From contig JAGFNK010000082.1 in assembly GCA_025769875.1 (NCBI GenBank), positions 62,001 through 126,000 on the forward strand: a DNA stretch of 64,000 nt. The letters are read 5' to 3'. Source of the DNA: Russula earlei. Taxonomy: Eukaryota; Basidiomycota; Agaricomycetes; Russulales; Russulaceae. This document shows, piece by piece, positions 26,268 to 36,649 of this stretch (position 1 is its first letter; each line of letters opens with the position of its first letter). The notes under the pieces are model-generated. The model was not told the origin of the DNA. It saw only the letters and a list, made by a program, of their open reading frames with translations, and made no database searches. A program made the position numbers and the translations under genes.

Positions 26268-28222
26268 ATGCCTCTGGCCCATATCTTGGCTCAACGTGAT
26301 TGCGTTCAATGTCCAAGTATCCCCCCCGTCTGTAACTGTGCTCCTTCCCAGGTCTGTTTTCAGACAGCACAGTACGTGACTCGACTTTATATCCCCCCTG
26401 TCTGCACTTTATTCACTCTGCCTCCAGGAGTTGTTCCCAGTGTAGCACCTTCACTTGTGTCGACCAACCATCATCAACCGACTCTGGCCAAGGTGTCAGT
26501 GCAGGGGTGGTCGCAGGTGCTGTCGTCGGCTCTCTCCTTTTATTGCTTCTGTCCGCCGCTATCTTCCTCTGGTGGCGTCGGCGAAATGCATTGGCCATCC
26601 AACCTCCGAAGCCAGTCGCCAAGGACATCCCAGCACCGGCAGATACTGTCCTCAATCGTCCCGATCCTGCCGAGAAGATTGTCGTCTCTCCAGCCCCTTC
26701 GTCTGCCGCCGTGAACGCTGAGTCAGTAGTTAAGGTTTACGGAAACTCGAACTCCTCTATCAACCTCGACCCATCCTCACAAAATCCACTTGTTCGGCGT
26801 GACTCTTCTCAGTCAAATCCTTTCGGTGACAGCCATTCCATTCAGACAACTTCTACTGGCTCTCAGTCAACGAATGTCATTCCTATTGCCTTTGTTCCGC
26901 CTTCTGCTTCCGTACTCCCAGTTGGATCTTCGTTATCCGCACAGGAGACTTCAAAATCTCTTATGCCCCCTCAGCGCATTCCAGCTGTCGAACTCAATAT
27001 GGATCACATGAACCTATCTGCCGAGTCTGTACCCCTTCACTCTCCCGGCCTCTCCGCCATCACTTCAAGGGCCGTGGCCGACGATCGGTCTTACATCACA
27101 AATGCTAGCTTTTCCAGTGATGTTTTTTCAGAAGTACCCACTATCGTCACTGGTCGTCAAGTCGTGAGCTCTGCCAAGGCGGCTATGGTCTCTACCTCCA
27201 TCCCGAAGAGCCCTGTCTCACGCCCATCCATCCGATCCCCGCTTACCGCTTCATCATTTGGCCCTCAAGATGTGCCACATAATTCCGATGAGAATCACCC
27301 GCTGGCCGTCCCTGTTGATCCTTTCGCAGACCGACGATCCGTGCCCCGCAGCTCCGTTGCTACTCGAGGTTCGTCGCAACCAGCGCAGCCGCAGGATGTG
27401 GATACGACAGCCGATCAGCACTCATGGAACGCGGGCCCCGATGGCAACGATTCGGATCGCCCATTGAGCACGTTTACTCAAGCAGCCAGTATCATCGGAG
27501 CGAACATTATGGATGCGACACGTGTACGAATCGATTTTCAACAGCCGGATAGTGCGTCCCATTTGCCTGGTACACCAGTGGCTAGCTCCATTGGGAATGG
27601 TTCGCCAACGCTAGTTCGCGTGGCTAGCGGCCGTCTAGTTTCTCCTTTCAATTCCCGCACTGCAAACCCTCTTCAACGTCAGCAGGAGAGTGCGCCGTTG
27701 AATGTTCGGGTGCCAGCGGAACCTTCAGAGAAGGCGCAGGCGATTCCCCCTACGCAGCGCATGTCTATGAGCACGATGGCGTCGGGCGTGTCTGGTCGTG
27801 CAGATTCGATCTTGGAAAGCTTCACTTTTGTACCACCATCGCCAATTTCTAACCGCCCAGTTCGCACGCCGCCCCGCTCACCGCTTGCGCAAGAGACACA
27901 CAATGCTCCCGATCGTCCCAGTCCCGTACAAGATGATGATGACCTAAAACCACCTAATCGTCAGATCCTGGGCATGTCCACAGGATCTCAACTTTCATCC
28001 ATGTCTACCGGTCTTGGGTCGTTCCCATTCCATATTGATCATGGCAACGATGGTAGTCAAACGGAAGAGCCACCGGCTGGAGTTCTTCCCAACGGGCAGA
28101 GTGGCAAGCAGCGGGCGAGTCTTGACACCCTAGCTCTCACGAAGGACTTGACGACATATCCATTGGGGTTCGATCGTCAATCGAAAGAAAGCTTTGCGGC
28201 TTTCATGGCAAGCAAGAGCTAG
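26268..28222 (+). CDS. OPY2: Opy2-like membrane anchor of HOG/filamentation MAPK signalling
   Basis: This is a single-pass membrane protein of the Opy2 family, which recruits the Ste50/Ste11 adaptor to the plasma membrane. The short N-terminal exon has a Cys-rich motif (CVQCPSIPPVCNCAPSQVC). An intron (GTACGT to CAG, about 26,371-26,428) joins it to SCSQCSTFTCVD, which completes the eight-Cys Opy2 domain. A strongly hydrophobic membrane segment follows (GVVAGAVVGSLLLLLLSAAIFLWW) with a positive stop-transfer RRR. The remaining ~500 residues are a Ser/Pro/Thr-rich cytoplasmic tail without recognisable catalytic motifs, ending SKESFAAFMASKS. There is no classical signal peptide, so it is probably a type III single-pass protein, as in yeast. 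The start is the first ATG before the Cys-rich motif. Confidence 0.88.
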
Positions 28223-28638
28223 GCGTGCTCTGTCTGCAATCAACTCTTTACGTATATTTTCTTTACCGCTGATACCATACCTTCAAGATCCGATATCCAT
28301 CGGCACTTTTATCGTTCTACGAATGTAAAACCAGATTGCCTTTTTTTCATGACGGTTTCCACTCTCTTTTCTTCATCGAACACTGCTTCTTTGTCCCCCC
28401 ACACTACGCCGTTTGTGATTCTTCACCCAGCGTATGGCTGGCTACTCATTCGGGCAGTCTTCTCACTTGCTCCATTCATTATATTATTGCGGTTGTTATA
28501 TATATATTCTACGTTGTTGTGTAGACAGTTCGGCGCAAGCGCTGCGTCTGGATATCAAACATTTGTGACCAATTGTTATCGTCTTTTGACTCATTCCTCT
28601 GACGACAAGATGCAATTTGATCGCATCTGCTTGCCTCG

Positions 28639-29970
28639 ATGGTGTTCGTCGCCCTGACTCGCACTCTCTCAAATTTCCTACCACATGTTCAATCCGAATT
28701 TGCGATTGCGATGGAAAAAAACAACCTCGCCATGGCCACGGCAATTCCTCGAACCCTAGTTCTCAAATGCGACCCAGAGTCGATAACTTTCTCCCAGGAC
28801 GAACCGATCTACTCTGACTCAGAGACCGAGAACGCGATTAAAACTGCGGTTCAGCATCTGACAGAACGTCATGTCGTCGCCTTTCCAACAGAGACCGTCT
28901 ACGGCCTTGGTGCGCTTGCCCTCGATGCAACCGCTGCCACCAAAATATTTTCTGCCAAAGGCAGGCCATCCGACAACCCGTTGATCGTGCACATATCCTC
29001 CCCTTCGATGCTCTCTTCCCTCCTCCCGCCATCCTACACCCCTTCTCTCGCCTATAAAACGCTAATGCATAGATTTTGGCCCGGCCCACTCACCCTTCTC
29101 TTCCCTGCAAACCCGTCCTGTGTCCCATCGATCATCACCGCTGGCCATCCAACCGTGGCCGTGCGCCTGCCCGCGCATCCGGTGGCTCGCGCCCTCATCG
29201 CCACAACAGGAATCCCGCTCGCCGCACCCAGCGCGAACACTTCAGGCAAGCCGAGCCCCACTCGCGCCGCGCACGTGCTGCGCGATCTCGGCGGCACCGG
29301 CCGCCTCCCGCTCCTCCTCGACGGCGGCGTCTGCGCCGTCGGTCTCGAGAGCACCGTCGTCGATGGGCTAGGCGCGGACGGCGCGCTGCGCGTGCTGAGG
29401 CCCGGGGGCGTGACGGTCGAGGCGCTCGTTGCGGCGCTGGGCGGCTCGGACGCGCCGGACGGGATGCAGCCGCCGCCGCGCGTGCTCGTGCACCGGCGCG
29501 ACTTTGTCCTGAACAGCCGCGAGGAGAACGCGCCGACGACTCCCGGGATGAAATACCGACATTACGCGCCCGGCGTCCCGGTCACGTTGCTGTATACGGC
29601 CAGCGCGCCGCCGGACGACGACGACGACGCCGGGCGCGGCGCGGTGCGGTGCGTCGGATTGGATGCGTTCTTCCGAGAGGCGGAGAGCGGCGCTTCTGGT
29701 CGTCTCGGTCTCATGGCACAGGACGACTCGCCGTTGCTGGCCCGCGCGCGGTCCGAAGGGGCGCCCGCGCGATGGCTCACGTTCTCGCTCGGTGAAAGCA
29801 CGGAGCCCGCACGCGCTGCGCAGCGCCTATTCGAAGGCTTGCTCAGTCTCGAGGAGCAAGGAGTGGAGCGGATATATGTGCAAGAGGTCGCGGAGGAGCA
29901 GGAAGGGCTCGCGTTCATGAACCGTATAAGGAAGGCAGCAGCCACGTCGTTGCGGATAGCACTTATGTAG
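28639..29970 (+). CDS. SUA5: Sua5/YrdC threonylcarbamoyl-AMP synthase
   Basis: This enzyme makes threonylcarbamoyl-AMP from threonine, bicarbonate and ATP, the first step of t6A modification at tRNA position 37. The YrdC domain shows VAFPTETVYGLG, KIFSAKGRPSDNPLIVHI, FWPGPLTLLF, VAVRLPAHPVARAL and APSANTSGKPSPT. The C-terminal Sua5 domain follows after a linker with TPGMKYRHYAP. It is intronless and full length. Two in-frame ATGs, at 28,639 and 28,711, bracket a short N-terminal stretch with basic and hydrophobic residues. This would fit dual mitochondrial and cytosolic products as known for Sua5, but usage cannot be seen here. The region 29,150-29,800 is markedly more GC-rich than its neighbours. 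Confidence 0.93.
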   Translation: MVFVALTRTLSNFLPHVQSEFAIAMEKNNLAMATAIPRTLVLKCDPESITFSQDEPIYSDSETENAIKTAVQHLTERHVVAFPTETVYGLGALALDATAATKIFSAKGRPSDNPLIVHISSPSMLSSLLPPSYTPSLAYKTLMHRFWPGPLTLLFPANPSCVPSIITAGHPTVAVRLPAHPVARALIATTGIPLAAPSANTSGKPSPTRAAHVLRDLGGTGRLPLLLDGGVCAVGLESTVVDGLGADGALRVLRPGGVTVEALVAALGGSDAPDGMQPPPRVLVHRRDFVLNSREENAPTTPGMKYRHYAPGVPVTLLYTASAPPDDDDDAGRGAVRCVGLDAFFREAESGASGRLGLMAQDDSPLLARARSEGAPARWLTFSLGESTEPARAAQRLFEGLLSLEEQGVERIYVQEVAEEQEGLAFMNRIRKAAATSLRIALM

Positions 29971-31137
29971 GCACACGTAGGTCGTCTCGGATTTTCCTAG
30001 TTGGATTTTTCTACGCTTATTGGAACTAGAATGGCCTTCAATAGAATATACCGAACCACATACCTCTGCCTCTGTGAAAGCATCTCGTGATAACCACGTG
30101 CCTCATCCTTAGCCACTTGCGATTTGGCCACCGCGATTACCCCCGACTCACACGCACACACACACACACACACACACACGAACAGGGCTTTGGTTGTCTT
30201 GGTGAGCTAGATAGATTTCAAGGCTATCTGTGGGCTCTACTGGGCGCCTCTAGAACGGGTTCTTATTCCGCTTGCTAATTCAGAGTCCACGCTTGAGCGG
30301 TCGCATTGGCCTCGTGCCCGTCGTTTAACGCGCGGACGCGTTTCGATAGGTGGCGTTTGCGTATGCACGTGTCTGCGGTGCCGTTTGCGCGTTGCAACAT
30401 TGAGGGGCTCTATTTATCGGCGGCCAGGGCGATTCCAAAGACATTTGCGAGTGCATCAGCTGCATTTTGGTTTCCGAGACATGCCTTGCTCGGTCATGCT
30501 CATGACACCACCCTTGTGCGCTTGTGTACTTGTTGGGACCCAGTGCGCAAGTTCAGGTCAATACTCTCTTTCATACCCCTTGCACCACTTTGGAGTCACG
30601 AGGTATTGTCACCATCGGAATGGTCGACGCAGCATGTACGTCCTCTGCACGCTTGCCCTTGGGCTGGGTTAGGTCACGGTATCCAAGGAGGGGCTCTTTC
30701 AGAACAATGTCAGCCCGTTGAGTGCAACATTTCATCCCTCGTGGCTGGATTGGCATGAAAATGTTCTGATTTCCCTCTTTCATACCGGATCCAAGGTATC
30801 GCCCAATTCTGGCCGATGCCTGAGCCTTTTTCGGTATATTTCTGCCTATTGTCCCTACTCCCCGTCCACATCGCTGGGTCTACACGTATTGCCTCATGAT
30901 CTACTCATTCCCCAGGTCGGCATCACTGGCATTTGTATCTCAGAACGAGGAACGAGTATGCCTCCTTCCTCTGGAGTCTCCGATCTATCTCGGATGACTT
31001 GGTGATCCCGTGAAGTTCCATGTCCGACTCTCTTTCATGCTCTACCCAATCTCTCGTTCGCATAAAAGGTCAACGATACAGTATCCCCCCTTCGCTACAC
31101 GGACCGTCATTCCCTTTCATCTTTAACCCTCAGGAGC
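29971..31137. other. Intergenic region / HMG gene 5' leader with CA microsatellite
   Basis: About 1.2 kb without a convincing gene. The section from about 30,520 to 31,137 is pyrimidine-rich and probably holds the promoter and a long 5' leader of the HMG-box gene. Several short upstream ATG frames occur there. Confidence 0.4.
30151..30180. repeat. (CA)n microsatellite
   Basis: A near-perfect dinucleotide run of CA, interrupted once near its start (cacacgcaca). It lies in the intergenic region 180 bp downstream of SUA5. Confidence 0.9.
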
Positions 31138-32406
31138 ATGAATCCTTTCACAGCGTCGCCCCTTCGCACTCCATCCCTCCACCCTGTATCTTTCTCTGCC
31201 TCCTCGTCTACATATCCTCAGTCACGATACCCATTCTGTTTCAGCAATCAGGCCCCTCTGGTTGTGTCCATTCCCTACTGCGAGCGCTGGTTGGCCGCCC
31301 AGGGTCGTCCATCTCTCCCGACCTCTCTGAGACCTATAGACCCAATTCCCGGCATCCCGATCCCGCGAGGGACGGTTTCTTTTCAAGGTCCTGACCCATA
31401 TAACTTTAGTCACCCACTCCTAGCCAACGGCCCTGTGGTCGGACATCAATCTCAGGCTCAAGAGTCCCTCGTTCCGTATCATCATGCCCCCGCACTCCTC
31501 TGCGATGACCTCAGGGCCGATGTGAAAGAAAAACAACCCCCGCGTCCCTGTAACGCCTTCATGCTCTTCCGCTCCGACTTTCTGAAACGGAAGATCGTCT
31601 CCAGAGATCAGGAGGCCCGCCAGCAAAAGCTCAGCATCATTGTCGCGAAATGTTGGCACAGGCTCACGTCGGAAGAGAAGAAAAAGTGGTTCCTGGAGGC
31701 AGAACGGGAGAAGAAAGCACACGCGCTTAGGTATGCCGACCGGCCACCGGCACGCGCACGCGTGAGGACGAGGCACGCACCAAAAGTCAACAGATCGCCC
31801 AGGGAGCTGGAGCACCTTGGTCACTTGGCCGACATGGCATACCGGGAGATCATCAACGATTCTCCTTCTCAATTAGCGCGCAAAAAAATGGCCACTCCGT
31901 CCACTTCCGTGACCCCATCGTCAGCGTCTGGACACCCCGCCCCTCCTCCCGAGGTCAATGCGGCGACCGAACTACTCACCGTAGGTGGCTATCAAGAGCG
32001 AGATCAAACATTTCATCAGGCCCCATCCTCGTCCCCCACCGGGGGGTTGGATTTATTATCGTTTCCGCAAAGTTCCCAGCTTCCCCAGTCGGCGAGCGGC
32101 CTTACCGGATTCCAAGACGTCCACATGTTCCCTTGCGTAAGCCACTTTCTGCTCTTCCCTCCAAACATCATCTTACGGTGTCACGAATTTGGTCAGACTC
32201 GGATGGTCGGCGCGTATCCCGCTGCTCGACCTGCCTCCCCTGCCGCGGAGATGCGCCCAGGTGCAAGCAGCCACCATTCAGGAACACTGGCGGCGGCGCC
32301 GCTGTTGACAACTTTTTCGTCGCAATGGTCGCCTCAAAGTTCCGCCATGGTTCAAGAGGTCCCAGATCCTAGCTACTTCGCGATGTCAGGCGGTTCGACT
32401 TGTTAG
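31138..32406 (+). CDS. HMG-box transcription factor
   Basis: This is a DNA-binding protein with one MATA-type HMG box. The box reads PPRPCNAFMLFRSDFLKRK, then KLSIIVAKCWHRLTSEEKKKW, then a basic tail rich in Arg. The box sits roughly at residues 135-205 of about 400, with Pro/Ser-rich flanks typical of basidiomycete HMG regulators. A 60-bp segment from the GTAAGC at 32,139 to the CAG at about 32,198 looks like an intron. Its length is a multiple of three, so the frame stays open either way. HMG-box genes include mating-type and pheromone-response regulators, but nothing around it (no homeodomain, receptor or pheromone gene) supports a mating locus. Confidence 0.85.
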   Translation: MNPFTASPLRTPSLHPVSFSASSSTYPQSRYPFCFSNQAPLVVSIPYCERWLAAQGRPSLPTSLRPIDPIPGIPIPRGTVSFQGPDPYNFSHPLLANGPVVGHQSQAQESLVPYHHAPALLCDDLRADVKEKQPPRPCNAFMLFRSDFLKRKIVSRDQEARQQKLSIIVAKCWHRLTSEEKKKWFLEAEREKKAHALRYADRPPARARVRTRHAPKVNRSPRELEHLGHLADMAYREIINDSPSQLARKKMATPSTSVTPSSASGHPAPPPEVNAATELLTVGGYQERDQTFHQAPSSSPTGGLDLLSFPQSSQLPQSASGLTGFQDVHMFPCVSHFLLFPPNIILRCHEFGQTRMVGAYPAARPASPAAEMRPGASSHHSGTLAAAPLLTTFSSQWSPQSSAMVQEVPDPSYFAMSGGSTC

Positions 32407-32837
32407 GGCATTATCTCTTCCCGGTTTCAATGTAGATGCGCGACCATGCTTCTTTTTGTGGCGCCATCTCACAACGTGAATTTTATTTAAGAGCACGTTT
32501 TCTCATCGTGTCATGATATGGATTCCCGTAAAACTTTCTCAGATGTCTCGTCGTCTGTGGTAATTGCTTCCATTTCTTCGTCCACAAAGTAAATATGTAC
32601 TCGACCTTTTATATTCTTCTTGCGCTGTTTCATTGTGCCTGCTGCGGTGTCTATGTGAAGCGTTTATTATGCTGACACAGACAACACAGCCTTCCATAGG
32701 ACTCGATTGCTATAATATATCCGGATAGGCTATAAGATCGAATGACACTTACTCTGAGCTTGAGATGGGCGTGAGAACTGAAGATCACGTGCGGCCACAT
32801 ATTTCTTTCTCGAAATCGCCTGTCTCGGCAAGTTTCG

Positions 32838-34873
32838 ATGATATCTTCAAAACGCAGGACACCCACGACAGATGACCTCTTACGAAGACAGGAAGAGCCA
32901 CAGAAAAGGCATAAGAAGCCATCTCTCGTGGAAATTTATGAAAGCGATGACGACAGTGCGAGCGAAGGGGACGATTTTCATCTAGACGCGGAGGACTTGG
33001 AAGTTGAGGGGGATGGCAACGAGGGTGAAGAGAGTACCGACTCAGAGGTCTCTCTCGTGGAGCTCGCTCGCTCTGGTGGATTGGATGACGATTCCAGCCT
33101 TCTCGGCTCTCGGATCTCTACGAAACCCCGGCTTGTCTATCAGCCCCCAACATCCCCTGGGGCAGGCCCATCGAAACACAAACATGTAACATTCTCATCG
33201 CTGGGTATATCTCCTCCGCTACTCTCCGTATTGTCAAAGATGGCCATTCATACACCCACGGAGATTCAACGGGCATGCATACCACCTCTTCTTGCAGGTC
33301 CATTATTTGGTCCTAGAGCACCTAACTATCGCTGACTAGGGCTATTTTGGAAGGCAGAGATTGCATAGGGAACGCAAAGACAGGTTCCGGAAAGACCATC
33401 GCATTTGCGTTGCCTATTTTGCAGAAACTTTCGATGAACCCATACGGTATCTTTGCACTGGTGCTCACTCCAACAAGGTATCGTCACACATTTCCCCTCA
33501 TCTCGCACCACGCCCTCGACGATCATAGGGAGCTCGCGTTCCAGATAGCAGAACAATTCGCGGTGCTCGGTGCGCCGCTCAATGCTCGAACTGCCATCAT
33601 CGTTGGTGGAATGGATATGATCGCACAAGCCATCGAGCTTGACAATCGGCCGCACGTGGTAGTTGCCACCCCGGGACGGCTTGTAGATCATATTCGGAGT
33701 AGTAGCGCCGAGTGGGATCTGTCGAGGGTCAAATTTTTGGTACGCGCGGGAACCCTGCCAGGGCACGTTGCGGCCTGTTCACAGGTCCCCAGATTCTCGA
33801 TGAAGCGGACAGACTCCTCGCTCCAAGTTTCGCAGACGACCTAGCTTATTTATTTGGCGTTTTACCCAAGGAACGCCAAACAGCGCTATTTACGGCAACA
33901 TGGACCCAATCAATAGGCTCCTTAGCTGATGCGGTACCGAAACCCGGAAAGCAGAGGCCATTCATTTACAAGATTACGTCAATGTAAGTGACCTTTATGT
34001 TTGATATGTCTTTGGAGCTCAAGCAGATCACCCTAAGAGTCGAAACTGTTGAAAGCTTGAAACAGCATTACGTCCTGGTTCCTTCGCATGTCAGAGAGAG
34101 CTATCTCTTTTACCTCCTATGCAATCCCCCAGAGTCGATATTGCACCTTCGTCGGCAGGCACCTAAGCCTATCCGACGCTCCGGAGCAAGTGCTCACGAG
34201 AAGGTCTCCCCGAGGAACACAAGCAGTGGTGAGCTCCTTCAACCACCACCAACAATCGTATTCTGTGCGAAGGCTCGCACAGTTGCGTATCTCACCGCAA
34301 TGTTTACAAACACTTGCTATACGTAGCACCGCCTTGCATTCGCGGCTCACGCAACGCGATCGGCTGAGTTCGCTCTCGCTCTTCCGTTCCTCAGTTATTC
34401 CGGTGCTTGTATCGACGGACGTTGGCGCTCGCGGCTTAGATATCGCAGATGTTGCCATGGTCGTAAACTGGGACTTGCCAGATGAACCAGAGGTGTATAC
34501 ACACCGAGTAGGGCGAACTGCGCGTGCGGGACGTGGTGGAGTAGCGTTCAGCTTCGTTTCGGAAAATGACGAGAACCGAGTAGTTGAAAATCGAAGAACG
34601 TATTGGTGAGTTACATTGCGGTCTCGGGGGTGTTGTGTCACACAGCTTACGCTTTTAGGAACGCGACTTGAGGAAATGGAACTCCCTGAAGACAAGGTGC
34701 TGGAAAAACTTAATAAGGTCTCCACCGCAAAGCGACAGGCATATATGGTTAGTGAGCTGCGACTGGTGATTCGTCAGGGTCCTAACATGAGTCTACAGGA
34801 GTTGTATGATACAAAGTTCGGGCAGAGAGAAAGGACCAATAGGGCGAAGGCAGCCCGAGCAGATAGCTACTAG
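32838..34873 (+). CDS. DBP8: Dbp8/DDX49-type DEAD-box RNA helicase
   Basis: This is an ATP-dependent RNA helicase for 40S ribosome biogenesis in the nucleolus. The acidic N-terminus leads to the Q motif ([27 protein letters not shown]), motif I AKTGSGKT, Ia [33 protein letters not shown]-like FTATW, then [11 protein letters not shown] and [11 protein letters not shown]. Introns are at 33,298-33,353, 33,478-33,528, 33,740-33,792 (restoring LILDEAD), about 33,985-34,041, about 34,610-34,660 and about 34,750-34,798. Two one-base surpluses are needed to hold the frame: in TTT at 34,303-34,305 and in AAAA at 34,587-34,590. Both are homopolymers and likely sequence errors. The GGMDM motif and domain pattern favour Dbp8 over other DEAD-box members. 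Confidence 0.88.
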
Positions 34874-35463
34874 TCTGGGTAGCGTTTTCTTGTCCAAGGT
34901 GGTGTCTTTTGCCGATCCGCCAAGCCGTGACGCGTTATGTCACCGCCACGCGTATGGTACTCAGAGTTCAACCGTGAGAGTCGTTTAGCTAAGTACGCGT
35001 CTGAAGCAAGAGAGGAGCAAAAGATTGGGTCAAATTTGTACAGACAAAACCTCAGCTCAACGTCATGCGTCAATCGCCTCCTGACCCCTGCGGTGTCACG
35101 TGATGTGCTACGTGATTGAGGGAGCCGTTGTGAGATCAATTACGCCGATGGTTTTGGATGTCCCAGATGCATTCTCTGTGGAGTGAGAAAGACATACAGG
35201 AACGATGAGAAGACCGACGACTCGTGACCAACGGTGAGGTTGTGTGTGTGCAGAAGAGGAGATGTCCGGGCCGATGGATGGTCTGTTTAAATGTCACCTA
35301 CGTATATATTTTACAGCACCTGCACCATCCACTCTTTCATCATATCTTATCTCACGTAACTTGCCGCCGTTCAGCCTTCATCAATCTCTTTCCCCACCTG
35401 ATTCTATACCTGCCATTCGTCACCTGTCGTCTGTCAACGTTCTGTACCACCACCTTCTCATTC
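34874..35463. promoter_or_regulatory. Intergenic / promoter region of the BTB-like gene
   Basis: About 590 bp. Two TCACGTGA-like or TACGTGA sites lie near 35,096-35,118. A pyrimidine-rich stretch just upstream of 35,464 fits a fungal core promoter. No other gene is visible. Confidence 0.4.
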
Positions 35464-36649
35464 ATGATGGAGGCAGATGAATGGGACTCAATACTGCAGT
35501 TCGTTGCCCATGGGCTCGCTCAAGACCATGCTCCTTCCGCTGACAAGCCTGCGCCTAGCTTCGTGCGACCTCCCCTATCAAGGTCGATGTCAGCGACGCA
35601 AATACCTACGCCCCCTGTACGTGATCCTTTGTTGTGGATTCGCAGAATCTTCCCTTCGTTGTCCCAGATTTCCGTCCATGGGGCGCCATCTGAAGAGAGT
35701 GAGCAAACCACGATATCCGTCTCAACTACGTTCTTTCCTGGCGCAGAACTCGACATGTTGCCGACGGACCTCATCATGTTGTCCTCCGATTCGGTCTTCT
35801 TTTACGTTCACACGCATAAAATACTCGCTGCATCTGCCAACGGTTTCAATTCGCTTCTCCCCCTGAAGGAACATGGTCAGCCAGACGATGTAGGCGGCAT
35901 TCTCCCTTTGCGTCACCACTCGGTCGTCGTCAATATCCTGCTGCATACGATCTATGACATGTCAGCGACCCATTACGCTCCGACTCCGGAAGCAGTCGTC
36001 GCAGCAGTCGACTGTTTTGAAGAGTACGGATTGTCCGTGCGGACCCACTTGGCCCCGCCTTCTCCCTTCTACGCGCTCTTCCTTGGCACGGCACCTCAGG
36101 CGCCTATTGAATTTTATGCTATCTCTGGAGCATACGACCTTCATCACCTCGCGGTCCCAATTTCTAGCTTCTTGTTGACCTACCCGCTCGCGACGCTTAC
36201 GGACGAGTTGGCAGTCAAAATGGGCCCACTTTATCTCAAGCGACTCTTTTACCTGCACTTGGGCCGCGTGGAGGCCCTCAAGCGTCTGTTGCTGCCACCC
36301 CCGCAGTCGCATCCACCTACAGCTAATTGTGATATAGTCGAGCAAAAGAAGCTCACTAGGGCGTGGGCGCTTGCATCTGCCTATCTTGCTTGGGACGTAA
36401 GGCCGGGTGAGCCACTGATAGGTACTCGCCACAGGGATGTTTCTATTGAGATAGCGCCCAATAGATTTGTCAACACACGCGATAGAAGCAGCGCTGCGTC
36501 CGTTAGGCGATTACCTCGCATGTGACCAGTGTACCCAGTTGTTACGCGAACGGATTAACAACTTGGTTTCACAGTGGTCCACAGTAAAAGTGAGTTGCAC
36601 ATACCTTTATCGTTACATGGTACATTTCATTCCACAGAGAACTGTATAG
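35464..36649 (+). CDS. BTB/POZ-like protein
   Basis: The protein has a degenerate BTB-type motif (LPTDLIMLSSDSVFFYVHTHKILAASANGFNSLLP is the region, residues about 100-135) of the kind that is greatly expanded in Agaricomycetes. It lacks a recognisable partner domain such as Kelch or MATH. The first exon starts at tandem ATGs. An intron from the GTACTCGCC at 36,421 to the AG at about 36,463 brings in an exon that continues DLSTHAIEAALRPLGDYLACDQC. A second intron (36,590-36,637) leads to a four-codon final exon ending at 36,649. Function is unknown. Members may act as substrate adaptors or transcription cofactors. Confidence 0.75.
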
